NCBI GenBank assembly: GCA_004557805.1
Contig: SFFS01000064.1
Span: forward strand, 1 to 13,236
Reading direction: 5' to 3'
Origin: Clostridiales bacterium
GTDB taxonomy: Bacteria > Bacillota > Clostridia > Christensenellales > Aristaeellaceae
DNA length: 13,236 nucleotides
A model generated the notes under the pieces. The model saw nothing but the letters and a program-made list of their open reading frames with translations, was not told the DNA's origin and made no database searches. Below, piece by piece: positions 7,319 to 13,236 of this stretch; the first letter of the stretch is position 1, and each line of letters starts with the position of its first letter. Made by a program: the position numbers and the translations under genes.

Positions 7319-8467
7319 TTATGCGCCCATTCGGGCCAGAATACCCCGCGCCGTGCGCCGTGCGAGCGCGTCGGCTTCAAACACGGCTTCCACCGTGTTC
7401 GCAGGCTGCGCGCCTGCGGCTTCGAGCGTGTCGCGGCTGACCTGCCAGATGCGCCCGAACGGGATGCGTTCGGCAAGAAACGCTTCCACGGCGGTTTCGT
7501 TCGCCGCGTTGAGCATCGCGCACGCCGCCCCGCCCGCGCGCAGCGCGTCGTAGGCCAGGAACATACCGGGGAACTTCGCGCGGTCGGGCGCTTCGAACGT
7601 GAGGCTTCCCGCCTGCGCCAGATCGAGAGGCCTTGCGCCCGTCGTCAGCCGGTCGGGGAAAGCCATCGCGTAGAGGATCGGCAGGCGCATATCCGGCACG
7701 CCCAGCTGCGCCAGCACGCCGCCGTCGTCAAACTCGACCATCGAATGCACGATGGACTGCGGGTGAATGAGCACGTCGATTTTCTCCGGCGGCATGTCGA
7801 ACAGCCAGCGCGCCTCGATGATCTCCAGCGCCTTGTTCATCATGCTGGCGGAATCGATCGTGATCTTGCGGCCCATCGACCAGTTCGGGTGTTTGAGCGC
7901 CTGCGCGACGGTTGCGTTTTCAATGTCCTTCGCGTTCCAGGTGCGGAAGGGCCCGCCCGACGCGGTGAGAATGAGGCGCGAAGGCGCGTTCGTGTCGCGC
8001 GCGCGCAGACATTGAAAGACGGCGCTGTGCTCGCTGTCGACGGGCAGAAGCGGCTGCTCTGCTTTGCGTGCGGCTTCCGTCACCAGCGCGCCGCCCGCAA
8101 CGAGCGCTTCTTTGTTGGCCAGCAGCACGCGTTTGCCCGCGCCCAGCGCGGCCATTACGGCGGGCAGCCCCGCGAAGCCTACGACCGAGACGAGCACATC
8201 GTTCGCTTCGGCGAGCGTCGCCGCAGCGCGGATGCACTCCGGCCCGAACACCCATTCGACGTCCCGCAGATCGTCGGGGATGCTTTCGGGCTCGACGACC
8301 AGCCCGCACAGCTTCGGATGGAACTGCCGCGCCTGCGCGAACAGCTTTTCGGCGCTTGAATGCGCCGTCAGCGCGATAATTTGAAAGCGGTCCGCATGAC
8401 GGGCCGCTACGTCCAGCGCCTGTGTTCCGATGGAGCCGGTGCTCCCTAACAGCGCAATTTTTCTCAT
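7319..8467 (-). CDS. dxr: 1-deoxy-D-xylulose-5-phosphate reductoisomerase
   Basis: Dxr converts 1-deoxy-D-xylulose 5-phosphate to MEP with NADPH, the first committed step of this isoprenoid route, in the cytoplasm. The 382-residue product has the NADPH-binding GSTGSIG (8-14), LLANKEALVAGG (115-126), the metal ligands D144 and E146 in VDSEHSA and E215 in MMNKALEIIEA, the SGGPFR loop (170-175) that closes over substrate, and IHPQSIVHSMVEF (234-246). The ATG has AAGGAG eight bases upstream. It lies 12 bp after cdsA. The operon thus holds an early and a late MEP enzyme (dxr, ispG) with uppS, a consumer of the end product. Confidence 0.98.
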   Translation of the reverse strand: MRKIALLGSTGSIGTQALDVAARHADRFQIIALTAHSSAEKLFAQARQFHPKLCGLVVEPESIPDDLRDVEWVFGPECIRAAATLAEANDVLVSVVGFAGLPAVMAALGAGKRVLLANKEALVAGGALVTEAARKAEQPLLPVDSEHSAVFQCLRARDTNAPSRLILTASGGPFRTWNAKDIENATVAQALKHPNWSMGRKITIDSASMMNKALEIIEARWLFDMPPEKIDVLIHPQSIVHSMVEFDDGGVLAQLGVPDMRLPILYAMAFPDRLTTGARPLDLAQAGSLTFEAPDRAKFPGMFLAYDALRAGGAACAMLNAANETAVEAFLAERIPFGRIWQVSRDTLEAAGAQPANTVEAVFEADALARRTARGILARMGA

Positions 8468-8479
8468 TTGGCTTGCTCC

Positions 8480-9295
8480 TTATAACAGTTCGGCCAGCAG
8501 GCAATAGCCGTAAATGACGATCGTGGTGAACAGCACGCTGTCCATGCGGTCCATCATGCCGCCGTGGCCGGGGAAGAGGTTGCCGTAATCCTTGATGCCG
8601 CAGAAACGCTTGATGAGCGAAGCCGTCAGATCGCCCGCCTGTTCGGCTACGCCGCAGAAAAGCCCCAGCAGCAGATAGCCCCACAGCGGAAGATTGGTGC
8701 GACCGATGCCGGCCAGCTGCTCGAACGCAAACAGCAAAAGCCCGACCACGACGCTGCCCAGCAGCCCGCCCGCTGCGCCCTCCCATGTTTTTTTCGGGGA
8801 AAGGCGCGGCACCATCTTGTGCCTGCCGAAGAACACGCCGGTGAAATACGCGGCCATATCGCCGAAATAGGCGAACAGGAACGCGCAGGCGATCAGCAGC
8901 GCGCCGCGCAGCGAGGGCTGCACGCACAGGAACGTCGTCATCAGCGAGAGGGGAACGGCGGCATATGCGGACGCGCACAGCGCGGCCGCCGTTTCCGGCA
9001 GGTTCGGCTCCCTGCGGAACAGGTGCGCCAGCAGCACCGCAAACAGCAGCAGCACTTCGTAAATCAGCAGATGCGCGGGCTCGACGAGCGACGCGCACAG
9101 CGGCACCAGCGCTGCATAGCCGATGCACAGCCAGCGCACGGGGCGAATTCCCTTTGCGCCGAAGGCGTTGAGCAGTTCAATGCAGCAGAGCACCGAAGCG
9201 GCCGCCATCGCGGGAACGAGCAGATAATTCCGCAAAAGCAGGATTACGCACAGCGCTGCGGCTAGGATGCTTCCGGTGATGATTCTCTGCTTCAT
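8480..9295 (-). CDS. cdsA: Phosphatidate cytidylyltransferase (CDP-diacylglycerol synthase)
   Basis: CdsA makes CDP-diacylglycerol from phosphatidate and CTP in the membrane, feeding all phospholipid head-group pathways. The 271-residue product is mostly hydrophobic with several membrane helices in the N-terminal two thirds. It shows FAYFGDMAAYFTG (141-153), PKKTWEG (167-173), and the family signature running from D222 to D252, with GDLTASLIKR, IKDYGNLFPGHGG and DRMDS. The ATG has GGAGG eight bases upstream. It lies 17 bp after uppS and 12 bp before dxr, in the conserved uppS-cdsA-dxr order. Confidence 0.97.
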   Translation of the reverse strand: MKQRIITGSILAAALCVILLLRNYLLVPAMAAASVLCCIELLNAFGAKGIRPVRWLCIGYAALVPLCASLVEPAHLLIYEVLLLFAVLLAHLFRREPNLPETAAALCASAYAAVPLSLMTTFLCVQPSLRGALLIACAFLFAYFGDMAAYFTGVFFGRHKMVPRLSPKKTWEGAAGGLLGSVVVGLLLFAFEQLAGIGRTNLPLWGYLLLGLFCGVAEQAGDLTASLIKRFCGIKDYGNLFPGHGGMMDRMDSVLFTTIVIYGYCLLAELL

Positions 9296-9312
9296 TTGAG
9301 ACGCCTCCGTGA

Positions 9313-10044
9313 TTATTTTTCGCTGCGGCCGCCGAAGCGCCTGTCGCGCGCGGCGAAATCGTCAAGCGCCGCGTGGTATTCGTTTATGCCGAAATCGGGC
9401 CAGAGGATTTTGGGAAACTGCAATTCGGCGTAGGCCGTCTGGAACGGCAGAAAGTTGCTCATGCGTTCCTCGCCGCTGGTGCGGATGACCAGATCGACGT
9501 CCGGCTGACCGGCCGTATCGAGCGCCTGGCGCAGAGTTTCCTCGGTGACCTCCTCCGCGCGCAGCGCGCCCGAAAGCGCCTGCTCGCACAGCTTCTGCGC
9601 GGCGCGGCGCAGCTCGTCGCGGCCGCCGTAATTGATGGCGAAGTTCAACTGAAGGCCGGTGCGGCTGGCGGTACGCTCCATGGCGTTTTTCAGCGCGGTG
9701 CGCTGGGGCTCCGGCATGCGCTCCACATCGCCCAGAATGCGGATGCGCACGTTGTTGCGATAGAGGTTCTCCACCTCGCGGCCGCAGAATTCGAGCAGCA
9801 GCCCCATCAGCACGCCGACCTCCTCGGTGGAGCGCTTCCAGTTTTCGGTGGAAAACGCGTACAGCGACAGCACCTCCACGCCCAGATCGCTGCTTTCGCG
9901 GATGATGGCGCGCATTGCTTCCACCCCTGCGCGGTGCCCCAGCGCGCGGGGCAGGCCGCGCTTTTTCGCCCAGCGGCCGTTGCCGTCCATAATGATGGCA
10001 ACGTGCCGCGGCATGCGCTCAGGCTTCACCCAGATTTCAGGCAT
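9313..10044 (-). CDS. uppS: Isoprenyl transferase, undecaprenyl diphosphate synthase type
   Basis: UppS is a cis-prenyltransferase that extends farnesyl diphosphate with isopentenyl diphosphate to the C55 carrier used for peptidoglycan and other wall polymers. The 243-residue protein has the catalytic loop IIMDGNGRWAKKRG (D20), GHRAG (36-40), LYAFSTENWKR (61-71), INYGGRDE (137-144) and the diphosphate-binding RTSGE (188-192), with RRFGGR near the C-terminus. Length and motifs fit long-chain synthases. The ATG lies inside the end of the preceding small gene (8-bp overlap) with GAGG upstream, indicating translational coupling. The exact chain length (C55 or shorter) cannot be read from sequence. 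Confidence 0.97.
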   Translation of the reverse strand: MPEIWVKPERMPRHVAIIMDGNGRWAKKRGLPRALGHRAGVEAMRAIIRESSDLGVEVLSLYAFSTENWKRSTEEVGVLMGLLLEFCGREVENLYRNNVRIRILGDVERMPEPQRTALKNAMERTASRTGLQLNFAINYGGRDELRRAAQKLCEQALSGALRAEEVTEETLRQALDTAGQPDVDLVIRTSGEERMSNFLPFQTAYAELQFPKILWPDFGINEYHAALDDFAARDRRFGGRSEK

Positions 10045-10246
10045 TGCGTTCCTCTTTCAGCGCGGTCTGAAAACCGCACACGGTTATCTCGCGGCCGCCG
10101 TTCTTTATGCGGACAACGCGAAGCGCGCCGTTCCCAGCGGGGCGGCGCGGCGCGCGGCTTTCGACGATATTCGGTTCAATTCCCGCCGCGCGCAGGCGCT
10201 CCAGCGCCTCGTCAAGCGGCAGACCCAGCAGGTTTTCGCCCGTCAA
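10037..10246 (-). CDS. Small uncharacterised protein coupled between frr and uppS (weakly PASTA-like N-terminal half)
   Basis: I do not recognise this 69-residue protein. It starts with TTG at 10246, sharing bases with the frr stop (TTGA), and AAGGAG lies 11 bases upstream inside frr. No ATG or GTG start is available in a better place. Its end overlaps uppS by 8 bp. The N-terminal half, LLGLPLDEALERLRAAGIEP, predicts a helix and resembles the first half of a PASTA repeat. The second half, ALRVVRIKNGGREITVCGF, looks like two beta strands. It lacks the second-half Gly/Pro pattern of a full PASTA repeat, any membrane segment and any signal peptide, so a small soluble cytoplasmic alpha/beta fold is likely. 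Tight coupling on both sides argues that it is a real gene; its function is unknown. Confidence 0.75.
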   Translation of the reverse strand: MTGENLLGLPLDEALERLRAAGIEPNIVESRAPRRPAGNGALRVVRIKNGGREITVCGFQTALKEERNA

Positions 10247-10803
10247 ACCGACATGATCTCCTTTTCCTTTTCGGAGGCGATCTTGTCCAGCTCTTTGATC
10301 GCGGCGTCGTGAATCTTCTGGATGTCGTTCTCTGCGGACTTCTGATCGTCCTCGGTGATTTCGCTGTTCTTCTTCATCTTTTTGAACTGCTCGACGGCGT
10401 CGCGGCGGATGTTGCGCACGGCGACCTTGCTCTCCTCGCAGCTCTTCTTGACGAGCTTGCTCAGCTCCTTGCGGCGCTCCTCGTTCAGCTCCGGAACGAT
10501 CAGGCGGATGATGCGGCCGTCGTTGGCGGGGGTCATGCCCACGTCGCTCTTCATGATCGCCTTTTCGATCATCGGAATCTGCTTGGGATCCCAGGGAGAG
10601 ATGACGAGCATCCGCGGTTCGGGCGCGGAGATGTTGCCCAGCTGATTGAGCGGGGTGGGGCTGCCGTAATAGTCAACCGTCACGCGGTCCAGCAGCTGCG
10701 GGTTGGCGCGGCCGGCGCGCAGGGTGGAGAAGTCCTTTTTCAGGGCAGCGGCGGTTTTGCTCATTTTGTCCTTTGCATTTTCGAGAATCTGATCCGTCGT
10801 CAT
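10243..10803 (-). CDS. frr: Ribosome recycling factor
   Basis: RRF splits post-termination ribosomes together with EF-G. The 186-residue product matches the usual ~185. It begins MTTDQILENAKDKM, contains the typical FSTLRAGRANP (25-35), VDYYGSPTPLNQLGNIS (43-59), GRIIRLIVPELNEERR (96-111) and RNIRRDA (130-136), and ends in a charged coiled-coil region. The ATG at 10803 is preferred over the in-frame TTG at 10809 because AGGAG lies nine bases before the ATG but only three before the TTG. It is the first gene of the operon, about 30 bases from the expected transcription start. pyrH, which precedes frr in most Firmicutes, is absent; murC lies upstream instead. Confidence 0.98.
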   Translation of the reverse strand: MTTDQILENAKDKMSKTAAALKKDFSTLRAGRANPQLLDRVTVDYYGSPTPLNQLGNISAPEPRMLVISPWDPKQIPMIEKAIMKSDVGMTPANDGRIIRLIVPELNEERRKELSKLVKKSCEESKVAVRNIRRDAVEQFKKMKKNSEITEDDQKSAENDIQKIHDAAIKELDKIASEKEKEIMSV

Positions 10804-10841
10804 AATCAATCACTCCTGTTCTGCATGCGCTTTATGCGCCT

Positions 10842-10870
10842 ATTGTACCCTGTTTTTTGACATTGCGCAA
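10842..10870 (-). promoter_or_regulatory. Promoter of the frr-uppS-cdsA-dxr-rseP-ispG operon
   Basis: On the minus strand, TTGCGC (10870-10865), a 17-base A-rich spacer, then TACAAT (10847-10842): near-consensus for the vegetative sigma factor. The expected start near 10835 gives a leader of about 30 bases to the frr ATG. It follows the murC terminator directly, so the operon is transcribed independently of murC. Confidence 0.8.
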
Positions 10871-10937
10871 GGGGCAATACGGAGGATGTTTTTTATTGCG
10901 GCGCGCGGAATGCTTTCAGCCGCGCCCTGCGCGGCAG

Positions 10938-10975
10938 AAAAAGGCGGCGCTCCGCATAAAAAACGAAGCGCCGCC
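10938..10975 (-). terminator. Rho-independent terminator of murC
   Basis: The minus strand reads GGCGGCGCT, a 15-base loop, AGCGCCGCC, then TTTTT: a perfect 9-bp G/C-rich stem with a U-tract, beginning 12 bases after the murC stop codon. Confidence 0.9.
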
Positions 10976-10987
10976 CGTGCGAAAGGC

Positions 10988-12382
10988 TTATTTGACCGTA
11001 TCGCCGTGCTGTCTGATCTGCTCGTTGAGGACGTTGATGTTCCCGCAGCCCATCGTCAGCACCAGATCGCCCGGCTGCCAGTGCGCGCGCAGGTATTGTT
11101 CCGTGTCGTCGAAGGTGGGCGTGAGGTGCACGTGCTGGCCTGTGGCGGCGATAGCGTCCACGAGCATCCGGCTGTTGATGTCTCCCGGATCGACCTCACG
11201 CGCGGCGCAGATATCGGTGATGAGAATTTCGTCGGCGTCGTCGCAGCAGTGGATGTAATCCTTGAACAGCCGCTTCACGCGCGAATAGGTGTGCGGCTGC
11301 ATCACCGCCCAGAGGCGTTTGGGGCGCTGCAGTTTTGCCACTGACAACGCGCCCGCCATTTCGACGGGGTTATGGCCGTAATCGTGATAAACCTTTACGC
11401 CGTCGGTCACGCTCGTCAGTTCGAAGCGGCGATGCACGTTTTCAAACGTGGAAAGCGCCTGCGCGGCCTTCTGCATGTCCGCGCCCAGCGCGTGCGCGGC
11501 GGCCAGCGCCGCCATGGCGTTCATGATGTTGAACCGGCCGGCCACGCGCAGCTTCACCCCGCACACAGGCTGTCCGCGGAAGGAGAGCGTGAACGAGGGC
11601 AGCCCTTCGCCGTCGAGCGTCAGGTCCTCCGGCCGCCAGTCGCAGCTTTCGCCGAAACCGAAGCTTTCGCCCCGGCATGCGGCCTGCGCCATGATGCGGC
11701 GCACGTTTTCGTCGTCGCCGTTGCCGATAAACACGCCCTGCGGCGGCACCAGCCCTACGAACGTGCGGAAGGCGTTGGCGATGTCGTCCAGGTCTTTGTA
11801 ATAGTCGAGATGATCTTCCTGAATGTTCAGCACGATCGCCACGGTGGGGTGCATTTCCAGAAAGCTGGAATGGAACTCGCACGCCTCCGCCACGAAGACT
11901 TCCTTCGAACCCAGCCGCGTGCTGCCGCCGATATAGTCGTAATCGCCGCCGATATGAATGGAGGGATCCATGCCGCAATCGACGAGGATTTTCGAGAGCA
12001 TCGCCGTGGTGGTGGTTTTGCCGTGCGTGCCGGAAACGCCGACGGCCTGATCGTAGCCCTGCATCAGCTGCCCCAGCAGCGTCGAGCGCTCCATCTGCGG
12101 AATGCCCAGCCGCGCGGCTTCCTGCCGCTCCGGGTTTTCGGGCGAAATGGCTGCGGAGAAGATGACCAGATCCGCGCCGTGTACGTTTTCGGGCCGGTGG
12201 CCGATTTTCACGTCGATACCGCCCTCGCGCACCGCGCGCACGTGATAGCTGTCATAATTATCGGAGCCGGAAACAAGGTAGCCGCGCTGCTTTAACAGGC
12301 CGGCCAGGCCGGACATGGAGCTGCCGCCGATGCCGATCATGTGCACGCGCTTGCCCTGAAAATCGCGGATCGAAAGATTCAT
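10988..12382 (-). CDS. murC: UDP-N-acetylmuramate--L-alanine ligase
   Basis: MurC adds L-Ala to UDP-MurNAc using ATP, the first step of the peptidoglycan stem peptide, in the cytoplasm. The 464-residue protein shows the N-terminal nucleotide-fold loop HMIGIGGSSMSGLA (14-27), the ATP-binding P-loop GVSGTHGKTTTT (115-126), the substrate/Mg region EACEFHSSFL (166-175), NIQEDHLDYY (186-195), HRRFE (317-321), HDYGHNPVE (333-341) and PHTYSR (363-368). The C-terminal MurC-type segment DICAARE (390-396) distinguishes it from MurD, MurE and MurF. The ATG has GGGAGG six bases upstream. It is transcribed alone from a promoter divergent to purR and ended by its own terminator. Confidence 0.98.
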   Translation of the reverse strand: MNLSIRDFQGKRVHMIGIGGSSMSGLAGLLKQRGYLVSGSDNYDSYHVRAVREGGIDVKIGHRPENVHGADLVIFSAAISPENPERQEAARLGIPQMERSTLLGQLMQGYDQAVGVSGTHGKTTTTAMLSKILVDCGMDPSIHIGGDYDYIGGSTRLGSKEVFVAEACEFHSSFLEMHPTVAIVLNIQEDHLDYYKDLDDIANAFRTFVGLVPPQGVFIGNGDDENVRRIMAQAACRGESFGFGESCDWRPEDLTLDGEGLPSFTLSFRGQPVCGVKLRVAGRFNIMNAMAALAAAHALGADMQKAAQALSTFENVHRRFELTSVTDGVKVYHDYGHNPVEMAGALSVAKLQRPKRLWAVMQPHTYSRVKRLFKDYIHCCDDADEILITDICAAREVDPGDINSRMLVDAIAATGQHVHLTPTFDDTEQYLRAHWQPGDLVLTMGCGNINVLNEQIRQHGDTVK

Positions 12383-12410
12383 TTGCTGCCTCCCAAACGG
12401 TTTATGGCTT

Positions 12411-12440
12411 ATTATACGCCAATAAACCGGGACTCATCAA
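12411..12440 (-). promoter_or_regulatory. Promoter of murC
   Basis: On the minus strand, TTGATG (12440-12435), an 18-base spacer, then TATAAT (12416-12411), with the expected start near 12404 and a leader of about 22 bases. The -10 is perfect; the -35 matches consensus at four of six positions. Confidence 0.65.
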
Positions 12441-12481
12441 TAGAAATTTACAAAAAACGCGCGAAAAGCCGAAATAGGGGC

Positions 12482-12510
12482 TGGAAAAGTACGAACATTT
12501 TTGCTATAAT
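12482..12510 (+). promoter_or_regulatory. Promoter of purR with extended -10
   Basis: TGGAAA (12482-12487), a 17-base spacer, then TATAAT (12505-12510) preceded by TG with one base between (TGCTATAAT), an extended -10 that compensates for a weak -35. The expected start near 12517 gives a purR leader of about 70 bases. A PurBox-like site fills the spacer. Confidence 0.75.
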
Positions 12511-12531
12511 ACCGCCTGATTCTTCGTGAAA
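12487..12531. promoter_or_regulatory. Candidate PurR operator (PurBox pair)
   Basis: 12487-12499 reads AAGTACGAACATT, matching 11 of 13 positions of the Bacillus PurBox (AWWWCCGAACWWT, as I recall it), including the CGAAC core, between the -35 and -10 of purR. A weaker inverted partner, ATTCTTCGTGAAA at 12519-12531 (9 of 13), has its core about 30 bp away, the spacing known for paired PurBoxes. A further same-strand match, AAAGCCGAAATAG at 12465-12477 (10 of 13), lies 22 bp upstream of the main site. The first site is well supported, the others weakly. Confidence 0.6.
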
Positions 12532-12586
12532 TGTAAGACTGTACCGCAACAGTGTCGCGCCGCGCGCGCAGGAAGGCAAGAGAGAT

Positions 12587-13236
12587 ATGGATCACATCCG
12601 CCGCACAGAACGACTGGCCGCCATGACGCAGATGCTCATGAAGTCGCCCAACAAAAGCCTCGCGCTGTCCACGTTCTGCGAAACGTTCGATACCGCGAAA
12701 TCGACGGCCAGCGAAGATCTGGACATCATTCGCACGGCCATGAAACGCTTCAGGTTCGGCACGCTCGAAACGCTCCCCGGAGCGGCGGGCGGCGTGCGGT
12801 TCCGGCCGCTGATCGCGCATGAGGACGGCCTGGCCGCGGTGACGGAGCTGTGCGGGCGGATGAGCGCTCCCGGACGGGTACTCCCGGGCGAGCTGCTGTA
12901 TATCGCCGATCTGGTGGGCGATCCGGAAACGCTGCTGCGCATGGGGGAAATCGTCGCGGGCGAATACTACGGAGACGAGCCGGATTTCGTTTTGACGATG
13001 GAAATGCAGGGCATTCCGCTTGCTATGATGACGGCGCGCGCGCTGGGCGTTCCGGTGGTGATCGCGCGGCGCAGCGTCAAGGCGTATGAGGGCGCGGCGG
13101 TACACATCACGTATCCGGTGGGATCGTCATTTAAGACGATGTCGCTGCCCAAACGGCTTGTCCGCGAGGGACAGAAGACGATCATCGTAGACGACGTGCT
13201 GCGCACGGGCGGCACGCTGGCCGGCATGCGCAGCCT
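12587..13236 (+). CDS. purR: Purine operon repressor PurR, Bacillus type (C-terminus cut by window edge)
   Basis: This is a DNA-binding repressor of purine synthesis genes, relieved by PRPP. The first 216 residues are present (usual length ~270-285). The N-terminal winged-helix domain (~1-74) includes RRTERLAAMTQMLMKSP, STASEDLDIIR (39-49) and LPGAAGGVRF (63-72). The phosphoribosyltransferase-fold effector domain follows, with MQGIPLA (140-146), GVPVVIARR (154-162), GSSFKTMSLPKR (179-190) and the PRPP loop TIIVDDVLRTGGT (198-210). The loop is closer to catalytic phosphoribosyltransferases than the Bacillus PurR loop as I remember it (DDFMKAGGT). The ATG at 12587 follows AGGAAGG. Divergence from murC and a PurBox in its own promoter suggest autoregulation. 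Confidence 0.95.
   Translation, partial: MDHIRRTERLAAMTQMLMKSPNKSLALSTFCETFDTAKSTASEDLDIIRTAMKRFRFGTLETLPGAAGGVRFRPLIAHEDGLAAVTELCGRMSAPGRVLPGELLYIADLVGDPETLLRMGEIVAGEYYGDEPDFVLTMEMQGIPLAMMTARALGVPVVIARRSVKAYEGAAVHITYPVGSSFKTMSLPKRLVREGQKTIIVDDVLRTGGTLAGMRS

Noticed and set aside
6629..8359. 576-residue plus-strand frame opposite rseP and dxr
   Set aside because: Antisense shadow of two well-identified genes, with shadow-type composition and no recognised motif.
9373..10860. 495-residue plus-strand frame opposite uppS, the small gene and frr
   Set aside because: Antisense shadow; it crosses the frr start and promoter and has no recognised motif.
12541..12586. G/C-rich run in the purR leader as an attenuator or riboswitch
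   Set aside because: The alternating CGCG run gives no convincing stem-loop with a U-tract, and 70 bases is too short for a purine aptamer plus expression platform.
12437..13105. 222-residue minus-strand frame opposite purR
   Set aside because: It overlaps the purR coding region, whose winged-helix and PRPP motifs are clear, and crosses the purR promoter. Shadow.

Overview
The window is dense, G+C-rich bacterial chromosome (high G+C judged by eye) with a low-G+C-phylum (Firmicutes/Bacillota) gene set: PolC-type DNA polymerase III, a PurR-type purine repressor, and the frr-uppS-cdsA-dxr-rseP run that in Bacillus leads to polC. The strong G/C preference at third codon positions together with this gene set suggests a high-G+C member of the Clostridia, possibly a gut lineage such as Christensenellales. 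That placement is inference. No tRNA, rRNA, CRISPR array, insertion sequence or phage gene was seen.

Layout, right to left, because nearly everything is on the minus strand. At the right edge purR (plus strand, cut by the window end) and murC (minus) diverge from a shared 204-bp promoter region, which carries PurBox-like sites. murC ends at a clear intrinsic terminator. A new promoter (TTGCGC-17-TACAAT) then starts a tight seven-gene operon: frr (ribosome recycling), an unnamed 69-residue protein, uppS (undecaprenyl diphosphate synthase), cdsA (CDP-diacylglycerol synthase), dxr (MEP pathway step 2), rseP (site-2 membrane protease) and ispG (MEP pathway, HMBPP synthase). Gaps are 24 bp or less and three junctions overlap. 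The unifying theme is supply of isoprenoid and phospholipid precursors to the envelope: Dxr and IspG make C5 units, UppS builds the C55 carrier used in peptidoglycan synthesis, CdsA activates phosphatidate, and MurC makes a peptidoglycan precursor.

Between ispG and polC, where the canonical order has either proS or nothing, lies a 361-residue membrane-anchored or exported Ntn hydrolase (choloylglycine hydrolase / C45 type). It has its own candidate promoter upstream and a terminator-type hairpin on each side. polC then fills the left 3.9 kb and runs off the window after 1296 complete codons, missing about its last 140 residues.

Most of the window is orthodox housekeeping. The parts that deserve attention are the hydrolase cassette with its hairpin-bearing leader and palindromes over its -35 box, the unnamed small protein translationally coupled between frr and uppS, the PurBox-like sites between murC and purR, and the absence of any free promoter space immediately before polC. 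Very long plus-strand open frames across polC/hydrolase, rseP/dxr and uppS/frr are antisense shadows and are not annotated.
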